DNA of 64,000 nt from Uranotaenia lowii (taxonomy: Eukaryota; Arthropoda; Insecta; Diptera; Culicidae), in assembly GCF_029784155.1 (NCBI RefSeq), contig NC_073693.1:334020009-334084008 (forward strand). Direction: 5' to 3'. The notes beneath the pieces were generated by a model. It did not search any database and was not told where the DNA came from. It was given only the letters and a program-made list of their open reading frames with translations. Made by a program: the position numbers and the translations under genes. This document shows, one piece after another, positions 12,360 through 24,560 of the stretch. Within the stretch, counting starts at the first letter, position 1. Every line of letters begins with the position of its first letter.

Positions 12360-13430
12360 AATGCCACCAGCAGCAAGTGAGATATTTTTCGCTACTCTCA
12401 AAATTTTAAATTTCTTATCAAATTTGTTGATTGAGGTTATCCAAGAGTAACAATCTTGACTCAGGACAATGCCAAAACGTCGAAAAAAGATAACAGGTTC
12501 AGAATTCTGCCAAATACAGTATTTAAAAATTCAGTTCTGAGTTTAAATTTTTTATGAGATGTCACCCATTTTGGAGATTCTGGTTTAACAACCCAAATGT
12601 TTTTTCGAATTGCATATTAATAATTTGGCATCCAATTTAGGATTCTTAACATCAGTCAAAATTATCGTTGAAAATTACAAATGACAAGCTGTTTTAAAAT
12701 CCCGGTTCAAATTTGGTTTCATCAGTTATTTAAAAGTTCAAATTATAAATACTAGTTTCGAAAACCATAATTTTTTTAAATATAATTTCCATAGTTTTCG
12801 ATTCTTAAATTCATGATTTTTTTCAAAACTGATGATTAATTACATGAATTTCGAATCTCCTTTCCATATTAATATTTAAATAATATTTTTCCGAACAAAA
12901 AAAAAATCAAAATCAGATTCATTATTTGAAATTTAAAATTTTTTTGATGCACATGTTGGATTGAAAATCAATAATGTAAATAATGAGTTTAGATTGAAAC
13001 CAAAATCATCAGTGTTTAATAAACAGATTTATAAAACAAAATCTCTTTTTGGCCTATATTTAAAATTTTGATATGGAATTAAGACTCAATTTTTTTTTCA
13101 AATGTTCCAAAAATCGTTTGAAAACTTTAAAAACAGATTCAAAATTTAAATTTTAGTTTCAGGTTCAGACAGATTCAGATTTTAAATTGGAAAGTTCGAT
13201 TCTGATTTAGCTCGTGAATGAGTTTAACAATCAAGATAAAAATATAAACATGAATGTTTTGTTGAGGAATTGAAATAGCCAGAGATCGCAGACTGATAAT
13301 TTTTATTATTATTTCATTTAAAAATTTTAATTTTTTTTTAATGAAGTTTGTATGCATAAAGATTCATTTAAACATCACAAATATTTGGTAGAATTTTAGT
13401 TTATTTTACAAAATTTGTTTGATGCAAAAT
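12360..13430 (+). mobile_element. Degenerate hAT-1 family copy D
   Basis: This shares an ordered series of phrases with hAT-1 copy A (29853-31762), for example AGCAAGTGAGATAT against AGCAAGCGAGATAT, GAGATTCTGGTT against GAGGTTCTGGTT, and TTTAGGATTCTT. Its ends and G-run are lost. It directly follows the Helitron end, so the Helitron may have inserted into or beside it. No coding capacity is visible. Confidence 0.5.
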
Positions 13431-13700
13431 CCTCCAAACATCCAAAGAATTTTTTTATGGAATTCGTTTTTCAAGAAAAATATTTGATGAATAAAAAAAT
13501 GTTATGTTCTTTTGAAAAATTTTACAAGGTATTCGATACATTTTTTAAGTCTATTAATATTTCTGTTTTTACAAGAGCTAACTTTCAATCCTTAAATCTC
13601 CAGTTTGGATCAAGTTTTCAATTATCAGACATGAACCGTTTATTTCCTTATCTTTTTTTATAACTTTAAAAATTTTGATATATTCACATCGATGCACAAT
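13431..13700. other. AT-rich spacer
   Basis: An open frame of about 82 codons (13415-13663) lies here, but its composition is that of random AT-rich DNA and I recognise no domain. I do not call it a gene. Confidence 0.3.
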
Positions 13701-15915
13701 GGGGAAAAAAGTGTATAAACCGCGTAGAAATTCAATATCTTTTGTTTTACTCAATACAAATGCGTGAAAAAGTACTTTCCTTTAGTGAAAATTTCTAGAA
13801 AAGCGATTGGACATAGTTTCAGATGGCGCACGAGCTTTCGAACGGAGTTATAGTGCCTTTTTTTACCCCTAATACCCTTATATTTTGTAAACAATTAAGA
13901 AAATTACTTATTTAGACTTGAAAACTTTGAACAAAAATCGACCTATCTTGTGCAATTTTTTTCTGAGAAATCGAATGGAGGCAGTTTGAGCTACCGCACG
14001 CTTCGAAAATTGGAGTTATGGCTGTTTTTACCCTCAATTACCCTATATTTATTAATTATTTATCAAAAAAGCATGTTCGACCTTCCAAATTTTGAACCAA
14101 ATGGGACGTATTTTGTGTGATTTTTTTCAAGAAATCCCTCAATTTCCCTACATTTTTTAAATTGTTCTAAAAAAGTTAATTCAGACTTTAATACTTTGAG
14201 AAAAATGGGACGAATCTTTTGTGATGTTTTCCAAGAAATTTAACGAAGTTTATTTGAGCTACCGTTCGCATTGGAAACAGGAGTTATGGCTGTTTTACAC
14301 TCAATTCCCTTACATTTGTCAAATTGTCAGAAAAAACATATTCGGACTTGAAAATTTTGAACCAAATGATACTTATCTCATGAGATTTTTTTCCGAAGAA
14401 TCCAATGAAGGCTGTTCGAGCCACCGCACGCTTAGAAAAATGAATTTTTAGCTGTTTTTACCCTCAATTCCCCTACATTTTTCAATTATTCCTGAAAAAA
14501 ACATGTTTGGACTTGAAAATTTTCAACCAAATTGTACATGTCTTGTGTAAATTTTTCGAGGAATCTAACGAAGCTTGTTTGAGCCACCGCACGCATTGGA
14601 ATCGGGAGTTATGGCTGTTTAACCCTCAATTTCCCAACATGTTATAATAAATTCAGAAAATTGAGGGTAAAACAGCCATTACTCTCGTTTTTAATGCGTG
14701 AGGTGGCTCAAATAGGCTTCGTTGGATTCCTCGAAAAAAAATCATTACAAGATATGTTTCATCAGGTTCAAAATTTTTGAGTCCGAACATGCTTTTTCTG
14801 AAATATTTAAAATAAATTGGGATATTGAGCGTAAAACAGCCATAACTCCAGTTTTCAATCCGTGCCGTGGCTCAAATATGCTTCGTTAGATTTCTCGGAA
14901 CAATTCATAATGAATGTTCCATTTAATTCAAAATTTTCAAGTCCTAACATGCTTTTTATCTGAAATAATTGAAAAGTGTAGGGAAATTGAGGGAAAAACA
15001 GTCATAACTCCCTTTTTCGAAGCGTGCCGTGTCCCATAAGATTAGAAATCCCATGAGATAAGTCTCATTTGGTTCAGAATTTTAAGTCCGAACATGCTTT
15101 TTCTGACAATTTGAAAAATTTAAGGGAATTGAGGGTAAAACTCCAGGCCATAGCTCCTGTTTCCAATGCGTGCGGTAGCTCAAATAAGCTTCGTTGGATT
15201 CATTGAATAAAAAATTACACAAGATTCGTCCCATTTTGTTCAAAGTTTTAAGGTCTGAACTGACTTTTTCTGAACTATTTGAATAAATGTTGGGAAATTG
15301 AGGGTAAAACAGCCATAAGTCCAATTTCCAATCCGTGTGGTGGTTCGAACAGGCTTTGTTGAATTCCTCGGAAAAAATCACATAAGATAAGTCTAATTTG
15401 ATTCAAAATTTTTAAGTCCGAAAATGCTTTTTCCTTAAATAATTGAAAAATGTAGGGGAATTGAAGGCAAAAACGGCCAGAACTCCGTTTTATGAAGCGT
15501 GCGGTGGCTCAAATAGCCTTCATTGGATTTTTCGGAAAAAAAACACACACACAAAAAACGTTCCATTTGGTTCAAAAATTTCAAGTCCGAACATGTATTT
15601 TCTTAACTTTTTGAAAAATGTAGGAGAATTGAGGTTAAAACGGCCATAACTCCATTTCAGGAAGCTTGTGGTTGTTCAAGCAGAATTTATTAGATTCCTT
15701 GAACAAAATCACACATGCAATGTCCCATTTGGTTCAAAATTTGGAAGGCCAAACATGCTTTTTTCTTTAATAATTGATAAATATTGGGGAATTGAGGGTA
15801 AAAAAAGCCATAACACCATTTTTCAAAGCGTGCGGTATCTCAAACAGCCTCCATTCGATTTCTCAGAAAAAAACTGCACAAGATAGGTCGATTTTCGTTC
15901 AAAGTTTTCAAGTAT
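13700..15915. repeat. Foldback-like inverted array of ~165-bp units
   Basis: About six units in plus orientation (key phrases near 13826, 13990, 14120 partial, 14247, 14412, 14575) are followed, from about 14645, by eight units in minus orientation (near 14660, 14825, 14990, 15130, 15300, 15463, 15632, 15795). Each unit contains GGAGTTATGGCTGTTTT, ACCCTCAATT and a GAGCCACCGCACGC phrase, or the reverse complement. The outermost units pair well: about 13910-14120 matches the reverse complement of about 15720-15912 almost base for base. Long inverted repeats made of tandem subunits are the architecture of Foldback/Galileo elements, but no transposase is present and I see no clear target duplication. 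Confidence 0.75.
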
Positions 15916-15984
15916 ATGATATGATGATATGAGTAGCAACATCTTGAGACGTTAAGTTATTCAATGGTGTAAAGTAAATATAAA

Positions 15985-16115
15985 TGTGTTCAGTAGTTTC
16001 CGAGATAAAAGGCTCAAGATCTGGCGTTACCACTATTATTTTTTTCAACGGTCCTTGGTGGAACCAAAACATTCCAATGGGATGAGACAAACATTCATTT
16101 TAATATGGATGTATA
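15985..16115 (-). mobile_element. Helitron 5'-end remnant
   Basis: The phrase TTCAGTAGTTTCCGAG followed by GACAAACATTCATTTT on the plus strand matches the 5' terminal region of the minus-strand Helitron ending at 62875, with an insertion between the two phrases. Nothing beyond this terminal piece can be aligned. Confidence 0.4.
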
Positions 16116-18345
16116 AAAAACAAATTTCTAAATTCTTTTGAAGTTTTTTGGTTTGCAGGTTAAAAGCATTTTGCAGAAACGGCAATTCTGCATGCCGATA
16201 AATTTTTTTGAAAGTCTTTTGAAAATGTTTCACATCAACATAAAAAGGCGTAGAATGGATATTTAATTGAAAAAAAAATTAATTTAAATTTTAGTCTATT
16301 TTTTGACGAAGAAATAACGTCTGCTTTTCCTAACTACAGATATCGATAGCTTGATAGAAATTATCTGAAGTAGTAACTATGTTTATGAAATTGATTTTGA
16401 AAAATTGACGTTCTAAATTTGAGTCATTTGTCACAGTTTGTCTATCAACCAGCCAAATCTGTCAATGGCTACTAATAAATTAAAAAACCAATAGATTTTC
16501 AAACATTAAGATGTACTAAATACAAAAAAGTTAAAAAATTTTCATCGATTTAGAGAAAGTAAGTTATTTTTTTAAGTTATAATATCTATAAATAAAATTG
16601 ACGTTTGGTCGATTATGAGCTTTTGTTGTCAAAGAATTGAATTCATATGAAAATTTTGTTGAGATTTTCAGATGATTTTGACTTTTGCTTAAAAAAATTA
16701 CAAAACCATGTTTATGTTTATTTTTTTTTTTTTGTTTAATCTTACTCATAAGGCTTACAACTCTTATCTATTAACCAACGAGAAATGAAAACAAAAACAA
16801 TACTTCTGTTTCTTTCTTCCCAAAAATATAAAAATTCATATAAATGAAACGATCTATAAATGATGCATCAACTGGCTTGTTCTGACTATCAAGAAGCAAT
16901 TCAAGTAAGTCAAATCATTTTTACTCATAAAATTTGAATAGCTCCATGATCAACAGATGGTCACAAACGAACACATTATGACTGTTGATATTTGCCGAAG
17001 AAATAATAAAACAAATTTCCGCTTAACGACACAAAAGCGCTTTAATGACTTAGCTTGTTATTAAAACTCGGGACAATAAATAAACCACCAGAAACACACA
17101 CACATTCACACACATTATAAACTTGCCGCTGCAATCCCAAAAACAAAGGGCAACCAACTGTGGATGACTTTCCCATTAAATCAATTAACATCAATTTGCT
17201 GCAGTTCATTGACTGAAAATCTCGCGCTGTTTGCACAAAATCCATTAAACACTCACACACGCTCATTCCGCGCTCATTTTGAGTGTGTGATGCTGCTGCT
17301 GCTGGAGGCTCCCCGGCTTGTAAATTCAATTAGTTACTGTGTACATTCACGAAAGGAGAGACAGCGCTCGGTTCAATATCTTCCTACTTTGAAGGTGGGG
17401 AGCGACACGGCGTAGGAAATAACTACGAAGAATGGGGGGATGAAGCGATGGGAAAACAATTTTACACAAATCATATTTTCCCGCAGCAGCAGTTTGGCGT
17501 TTTGCAGCAGCTTATCGGGATGCTTTATGGGCTCGTAAATGCTCATCATTGACAGCTCAGATCTTCCACCAGGTTCAGTGAGGGATGTTTGCCTGATGCC
17601 TCACTCAATGACCTTGGTCACGTTTGGACACGTTTGGCTGCACCGGATGTGGCTTCAGGCTGATGAACTGTCATCCGTGTCAATCGTATTGACTTTTCAA
17701 ACAAATCCCAGTGGATAAAAGTGATAAGCTATCTATTAAATCCAAATTGGAGGACTGTTATCATGCAAAACCATAATGGTTGAGAGGTAAAACAGATACA
17801 GTACTGGACTAAATAAAGTACGCACTTCCTATCATAATTCTAAACTCCCTGTACCTACCTTTTGCAACATAAGAATTATCAATTCTCAATATTCAGATGA
17901 ATTGAAGTATTCTTGATACATTATCAATAGGTGAATTAAAATTTTTAAAATATTACACATAAGCGTATAGCTATGATTATGTAGTATCCGGGCAGTTACA
18001 AACGTGTGTATTTAAAACCCTTTGTTCGATCGAAAAACTTCATATGGATGAATTGAAGGTAATAATATGATACATATTTAATGAAAAATATTTGAAAATT
18101 TATTCACCATTGATGGTAAGAAATACACTTGCTTTATTTTGTAATCACTTATTTATTGTTGCACACTTTTTCAGTTTTGTACTGAGCTATGGTTTTTACC
18201 ATAGAAGCAGAATGTTTGCCAATTCATGATATTTTGAACGAGTTCACTTGAAAACCCCTATTCGAATTGGATGGAAACCTAACCACGAACCGGAATCTCG
18301 AGAAATTAGAAATTTTATGTCTAAAATTCGAGTTCTACAGTACTT
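16116..18345. other. No gene seen; single-copy-looking island at about 17040-17700
   Basis: 16116-17040 is AT-rich with no recognised feature. About 17040-17700 is GC-balanced, with short CA-rich and GCAGCAGCAG stretches, and resembles unique host DNA. The frames there (95 codons minus at 17042-17329; 83 codons plus at 17164-17415) overlap each other and have no recognisable domain. 17700-18345 is AT-rich and empty. Confidence 0.35.
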
Positions 18346-19110
18346 TCATCCGGGGGGGGGGGGGGGGGGGGGGAAGGGGGTTTTCATGGGGATTTTTTCC
18401 AAATAAAAATTTCAGATCAAGAAATTGATGTGCCATTGTAACCAGAATTTTTTTGATTCCAAAAGGTGTTCAAAAATAATTGTCAACAAACATGTCTAAA
18501 TGGCTCGTTTCCAGATGAATCTAGTCTTAAATTACTCTAGGCCAAAGACATTTCATTCTACTGCAGTATCTATATGATCTTCACGATTTGAAACTTATTT
18601 TTATTGTAAGTTAAAAACTGTAATTTAATCAACCTTTGGTATTGAAACTCAAATCATGAAACACAAAACCCATAGCTTAGGAATGGGTTTTTAATATGAA
18701 TTTTTTACTAAATATTTAAGTTTTTTTTTTCAATTTGAAACCATTTATTTCAACTTCAAAATTCATGCATCGAATACCAATTATAAACAACAAACAAGTT
18801 GGAAGCCATGTGCGTGGTGTTCAATACTCAAAAAAGTCGATAAAATTAGCAAAAAAAAAATCATAAACCTAGATTCCATTATTTTATTATCAATCATTTT
18901 TCATATTTAAATGAAACATTCTTGAAAAACAAATTTTAGCCTAAATTAAATTTTTATTCTTGTTCTTCTGAATGTTCAACTTGACATTCAAAAGGGTTTA
19001 TAAAACACAAGGCCACAAAATTCACATTTTTCAAGATGCAAAGAATTTAAGAATATATTATGATTTATTTTGTTTTTTTTTAATAAGATATTATTTTTAA
19101 AACAAATTTT
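18346..19110 (+). repeat. Dispersed repeat family F, copy 1 (starts at a long G run)
   Basis: An uninterrupted run of about 20 G near 18354-18373 is followed by CATGGGGATTTTTT. The sequence after it tracks that at 35775-36660: shared phrases include GTCAACAAACATGT/GTTAACAAACATGT, TTACTCTAGGCC/TCATTCTAGGCC and ACACAAGGC. No open frame or terminal repeat is visible. It may be a distant relative of hAT-1, which has the same G-run plus CATG arrangement. Confidence 0.5.
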
Positions 19111-19244
19111 GAAAAAAGGTTAAAAACATCTAAAAAATTTCTGCATTAGTTGACAAAACCTTGAAAGTTAAAAGATTTGAACGGCCTTCTATGCAGCCCA
19201 CAAGTAAACGTTTAATCAGCGAATACAAAAAAATAATTTTCCTC

Positions 19245-19545
19245 TCCTTTGGTCACCACCAGCCCATGTGGTGGTGCTGCCGGTTTCTCGACATCCATCT
19301 TTATTCCTCCCATTACCTCCCTCAATACTTAATTGCTTTATTTTTAACTTTGTTCGATACATGCCAGCACGCACGCCAGTTCTGTTGCACAATTATTTGA
19401 TTCGCTTACTCAAGCAATCAAACAATCTAATGGAAAAAATTAGTCCTGGTATTAGATTTGAACCCGATCCTCCGAGATGATAGCCGAACACGACGCTGCC
19501 ACGACGCCACGCCAGATAACGCCTTACCGGCTGCTAAAATTTGAA
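19245..19545 (-). mobile_element. Probable tRNA-derived SINE, family SINE-C
   Basis: On the minus strand a tRNA-like head contains TGGCGTCGTGG (A box with one mismatch) and a perfect B box GTTCAAATC about 45 bases later, followed by ~200 bases of tail ending near the CACCACATGGGC phrase. There is only one copy in the window, so the boundaries are approximate. The overlapping 70-79 codon frames are incidental. Confidence 0.45.
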
Positions 19546-20000
19546 GTGGTTATAAGCTTCCCAGAATACCCTCAAGGGCAGCCAGCGACCAGCAGCAAAG
19601 ACGCATGTTGATTATTACTAAGAAACATTACGAAACGGCATATAAATCAATCATCGGTTAAAATAATATGGGTTTAAAAAAATGGAATTCCATGTTTATA
19701 ACTGTTGAGCATAAAAAAATACAAATTCTAGATTTTATCTTGATATTTAATTAATGAATTGCTTCAAGTGATTTTTAATGTGTGATAAATTCGTGGTAAG
19801 TAAATATCTACAGATGAACGAAATTTTATAAAATTTTATACTCTTTTCAAAAACAATCATTTGCGAGTTAGCTTTAAGTTGTTCTGAGTTGAAGTTTCAA
19901 TATAAATTATACATTTCAACAATATCCAAGCTCCAAAAAATGATTAATTTATTATATGCCCTTTTGTTATGTTCGTTCACATTACATATTCATGAAATGG
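19546..20000. other. No gene seen
   Basis: AT-rich sequence with short frames only and no repeat relationship that I could identify. Confidence 0.3.
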
Positions 20001-20290
20001 CAGACATGTCTCAAAAAAGGCTATTTGAGGAACTTTTTGGAACTTCGAGTCTAAAGAAAGCTTTTGGAGACCCAATTTGTAACTTTTATTCTGAATGATC
20101 CGATTGACATGACACAGAAAAGGCTATTTGAGGAACTTCTTGGAACTTGAAGTTCCCAGAAGACCTAATTTGTAACTTTTATACTGTGTGGATGCGATTG
20201 ACAAGTCACAAAAAAAGCTATTTGAGGAACTTTTTGGAACTTCAAGTCCATAGAAGGCTATTTGAGGAACCTTTTGTAACTTTCATGCTC
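20000..20290 (+). repeat. Short tandem array of ~100-bp units
   Basis: The phrase GGCTATTTGAGGAAC recurs near 20019, 20122, 20217 and 20249. It is followed by TTTTGGAACTT and then by AATTTGTAACTTTTAT. The spacing is 103, 95 and about 32 bases, the last unit being internally deleted. The two open frames across it (69 and 73 codons) follow the repeat and show no known domain. Confidence 0.7.
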
Positions 20291-20759
20291 ACATTCGAGA
20301 AAATTCGGTACCAATTCCCTTTGAAACCTTTGTTCAGCGAAATTCGAACTTTGGACGAACGAGTTTAAGTAGATATGAGACTTTTGGTTGCTTGGAATCT
20401 TCTTGGAAGCCTATAGATCTAAATTTGTAATAAGAAAGTTTCTACATTTTGTCCTTTCCAGGACTCAACATTCCAATAGACGGCGAAAAAATATTCAGAG
20501 CTTAAAATTTTAAATTACCTACCTGAGCCCGAAAATAAAAATGTGCCATCCAGTTTTTTAATCACCTTTCTTAAATCGTTTAAATTTTTCTAATAATTTT
20601 TTGGAAAGTTCGAAAAATGATTCGAAGTGGCAGCTGTTTAGCTAAATTCTAATGGGAAATGTTCACTAATATAACTAGATGCTTCCTTCTGTCATGAAGA
20701 AAATATATTTTAATTAAGATGATCAAATACTAGATTGCTGAACATCCCGAAAAATAAAA
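20291..20759. other. No gene seen
   Basis: AT-rich DNA between the tandem array and the reverse-transcriptase relic, with no supported feature. Confidence 0.3.
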
Positions 20760-21460
20760 TTTAGAAATTATTTTTTCGATGAGCTCCTTGGGGGAAACTC
20801 TGTCGAACTTTTTAGCCAAATCTTTTTATAGGAGAACCGCCAACCCTTTTTTTATCAAGATATCCTTATGCACTTCAACTAAGGTAGTTTCTGTACTATG
20901 ATCGGCTTTAACTCCAGATAGATTATTGCTTAAAAGCTTTTTCTGATTGATAAATTTGTTGTTTTATAAGCTTCTCGAACATTTTTTTAAATGGAGCTTT
21001 GAAAGCTAATTGATCAGAAATTATTAATACCGTGATTATTGGATTTTTTTCGGAATTGGTGTAACCTTAACTTTTCCCATAGAAATTGATATTTAGATGA
21101 TCTTGTTGGGTCGGGTTTAGGGAAGAATGACACTCAGTGTTAAACTCCCATAGTAAAAAAAAGTTCTAATAAAAAGATGGTTTGAAATCGGAAGTATACC
21201 GGGAAGAACAATTTTACCAAGTTTAATAGAGATATTAACAAGTCCAGTATAGAATTGCATTCAAGATTTCATACTCCTTCAACGGTTTAAATTGGACAAC
21301 CTTTGAGGTTTGTGGGATATGGATTTCTTCACTATTATCAGATATAATATTTGAACAAAAGTAGTCTATTACATCTGTGGGCGAAAAATATAAAATATAA
21401 ATGGATTTATTGGAAATTATTTTTCTATACTCAGACGAAATGCTTTTAAATTGTACCAAA
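20760..21460 (-). pseudogene. Broken non-LTR retrotransposon reverse transcriptase, N-terminal part
   Basis: Reading the minus strand, a frame at about 20772-20919 gives the peptide segments ADHSTETTLVEVHKDI, GLAVLL and, after an in-frame TAA, KDLAKKFDRVSPKELI. These are recognisable as the first conserved blocks of non-LTR reverse transcriptases (HSTETAL...DLSKAFDxV in Jockey/CR1-type elements). Upstream on the same strand, a 74-codon frame (21235-21459) contains VIDYFCSNII and FKPLKEYEILNAI, like the linker preceding the polymerase domain. Several stops and frameshifts separate the pieces. The endonuclease, the catalytic FADD box and the 3' end are missing, so this is an inactive 5'- and 3'-truncated fossil. 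The clade is inferred from motifs only. Confidence 0.62.
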
Positions 21461-21771
21461 GCTTTTTAGTGGCTAAACTAATGTTTAATTTAATTAGGCC
21501 ACAAGATTCTGTTTTCTTGTGTAACTGGTTTTTATTACTACTAAGGGGAAAACTGTACAAGACGCACCTGGCGGGGAAAAATGGCCCATGTCATTATTTC
21601 TTGAAAAAAATGCTAAGCTATGGCTTCGAATGATGTCTTCCTTCATTTTTGATGTGGCAAACAAGGTTTTCCATCCTTGCTTAGGTGAAAAGTTCACAAA
21701 ACCGACTTTATTTCTTAGAAACAGAAGGATTAATCGAATCTGCGTGAAACTTGTTATTTTTCAAGAGTAAC

Positions 21772-22160
21772 ATACACTGCCGGGCAAAAGTTTGGGATAA
21801 CCCCCTCAAAAACATAAGAATATTGATTGGAAATATCTCAGCCAACTTATGACATATTAAAATTCTTTTGATCTCATTCAAGAGATCGCGAGCAAACCCT
21901 TTTTTGTAAATCTTTGACAAAATGTTAATGTTGATTTTATATGACTTTAATTTAACTTAAAAGGCGGACATTTTCCAAAACTTGCGTTTAAAATTCGAAC
22001 CCGATCATCTCAGGGTGGGATAGACGACATTTCAAAATTGGAGTTGCATTCGAATTCTTTTTACATACTTATCAAAAGCCATTTGTTTAATTTTAATGTA
22101 CTTAAAACATATAAAATAGCTACGTTATTGTCCAAAAGTTTGAGATCACCCCGGAGTTTA
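21772..22160 (+). mobile_element. Possible DNA-transposon end, interrupted by hAT-2
   Basis: The sequence starts ACACTGCCGGGCAAAAG, followed by TTTGGGATAACCCCCTC, and a related phrase CCAAAAGTTTGAGATCACCCC recurs at about 22132-22152. The phrase GGCCAAAAGCTTGGCATCAA follows the hAT-2 insertion at 24559. This suggests subrepeats of an older element into which hAT-2 jumped. No matching terminal inverted repeat was found. Confidence 0.3.
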
Positions 22161-22168
22161 GTTTAACG

Positions 22169-24552
22169 TAGGGTTGCCATCCGTCCTGCAAAAGCGGGAC
22201 ATGTTCCGCTTTTTTGGCAAATGCCCCGCCGTCCCGCTTTTTACTCAAAATGTCCCGCTTTTTTTTCAACAAAGCTTTCAATAAAAAAATCAAATTTTCC
22301 AACGTTTGATTTATTTTGCCTTGTCAAAACTGCACAACACACAAAAAAGTTGCTTGCTTTTTCTTTGATCCCTTATTTCTTTGGGAATTTTGTTTTAAAT
22401 TTTTTCTATGCAATGCCAATTATTGTCAGATTCCAATCAATCAAACATGACATTGCATTTAAAGTTGTAAGCAAAACTGGTTTTTAATTGAATGAATGTC
22501 ATTTGTTATGCATTTTTTCTTTGTTAAGCTCCACTTGAGTACGTGACAGTGTCACGTTGTGACACGCCATATCACTCATACTATTTTTCTATTTTTGAAA
22601 CTGGAGGAAATCAGATGCAAATCAATGTTAAAGAGCACTTTCTTTATTCAAAATAGCGTTTATGTAATTCAGTATTGAAAAACAAACATTTGGACATTTA
22701 AAACAGTATCGAAAAGTGCTACATTTCAGCACTGAATTCAGTGTCGAAAAAAACATTACACGACCTACTTGATCATAAATTTTTAGTTGTTGACATCGAC
22801 GACATGTTGTTATTTGTATAATTTTCAAAGGAATTTTTCGAGTTTGCGTAAAAATGTATATACAACTCGTTTCAAAACTCGATTTTCTTTAGCACTCGAC
22901 GAAATTATCCGACTCGACAACTCTCGTTGGATAAATTTACAACTCGTGCTGAAAAAAACCTTTTGGCATCTTGTCGCGTAAATAACTATTTGCTGCATGG
23001 CGAAACTTATAGTTTATCAGTATTTAGATAAATAATACCATAAAGATCTCATATTGGGTAATGCTAGTGGTAGATTGCTAAATAATGATGATTCTGGAGA
23101 ATGTTTCATTTGATTTTTATAATTTTGAAATCTTCCCCATCTTGAAACGAAGTTTATGTGACTTTTATAGTGGTTAAAAAATTATGCTAATTAATGTAAT
23201 GAAACTCTTTTCACAATCCAGAAATTTCAAGCTTAAGGGGGGGGGTAGGGTCTAACGGGTATAAAAAAAACACCATTTTCACGATTTTTTTTGGAGCTAT
23301 CGTTCAAACAAATGTATTCAAATTTTTTGCATTATATAAAGCATTGTTAAAAGAACATTTAGTAATTTTTTCGTTGAAAAATATTGAAAAATGAGCCGGT
23401 GACGGAGCATTTTCAAGGATGCCTTTTAGAAAACAGGATTTGCGGTGGACACTGTATCTCAGCACAGAACCATCTGAAGTCAAAAAATCAGAGCAAAATA
23501 TTTTTAATAGATGTTTTTCTGGACCCCAACGTTTTTATTTAACTTAAAAATATTTTTATGAAATTTTTATGGCTGTTTGAAGTAAAAACTACGATTTTTC
23601 ACTTAAAAATCCGCCATTTTTCACCTGTAAAATCTCCCCAAAATAAAAAAATCAAAAAAGAAGAACGTTGGGGTCTAGTATTTTATATATAGAAAATATG
23701 TTCCAAATTTGAAAAGAATCGGATAAGTAGTTTTCAAATGACGATGTCCACGGACTTTAAAAATGTGCTTTCGAGAAAAACGCGTTTGAAGTTTCTGCTC
23801 TTGCTTTCTTGCAGTATTAGATAGGGGGAGATAAAGGCCTATAACTTCTACAGTTTTGCTTCAATTGACTTGAAAATTTGACACAACATTCTTGAAATGT
23901 TTTACAATAAGAAAATAAAAAAATAAAAAAATCGATTATTTGAAAATGTTAGACCCTACCCCCCCCTTAAGAACATTCCATAAAAAATCAGTTAATGTAG
24001 GTAGTACATATGAATTAAATATGTACAAAAACACATTTATTCGTTTAAAATGTAAGATGAATTGTCTAATGAGAGCCTTATCCAAGCATTCGTTTTGTCA
24101 TGACATTCAATCGCAAGTATGGTAAGAATCAAGAAAATATCTTAACATTTTTTAAAACAAAAAAACCGCTTGTTATACTAGTAGTTTTTTCATTATTGAT
24201 TTAGTTTTTATTTCCATCAACGTTGATTTAACGTCTTTGTGTCATTCGCACTTTTTTTTACAAATGGAAGGGCACTAAAAAGCTTCATTATTGTTCAATG
24301 TTTACGCCTGGATTTGAAAGCATATAGACGTTGACTCGGAAAGCAGATGTTATATCAACTGCACTATGCCTCAATTATCGATTTATAGAACTTTATAGTT
24401 AGGTTAAAAAAAGCACCGTACTTTTAGAGAAGAAAAAAACATATTTACATATGTATACTTAGATTTCATGTCTTTTTAAAACAAATTTTTAAAAAGTCCC
24501 GCTTTTTTTCTCAAAATGTCCCGCTTTTTTTGAAAACCATCTGGCAAGCCTA
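22169..24552 (+). mobile_element. hAT-2 family copy 1, non-autonomous, with perfect 8-bp target duplication
   Basis: The element begins TAGGGTTGCCA and ends TGGCAAGCCTA, imperfect terminal inverted repeats. The 8-bp GTTTAACG flanks both sides (22161-22168 and 24553-24560). Subterminal CCCGCTTTTT motifs are repeated near both ends. An 8-bp duplication with TAGGG-type termini is typical of hAT transposons. No transposase is encoded. About 730 bp of its length is a nested TTAA-flanked element (23237-23966), so the original insertion was about 1.65 kb. Confidence 0.75.
23237..23966 (+). mobile_element. TTAA-flanked non-autonomous element, copy 1
   Basis: TTAA occurs at both borders (23233-23236 and 23967-23970). 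The termini are inverted repeats of a G run plus TAGGGTCTAAC. The inverse copy at 57416-58156 is about 95% identical by eye over its length, implying recent mobility. TTAA target duplication is the hallmark of piggyBac-type transposition, but these termini do not look like those of the classic piggyBac element, so the family assignment is inference. No long frame is present. Confidence 0.78.
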
Positions 24553-24560
24553 GTTTAACG

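Noticed and set aside
18354..18373. The long G run as a telomere or quadruplex regulatory element
   Set aside because: It is the border of a dispersed repeat (family F), and similar runs occur at the ends of hAT-1 and the TTAA element, so an origin in transposon ends is the simpler reading.
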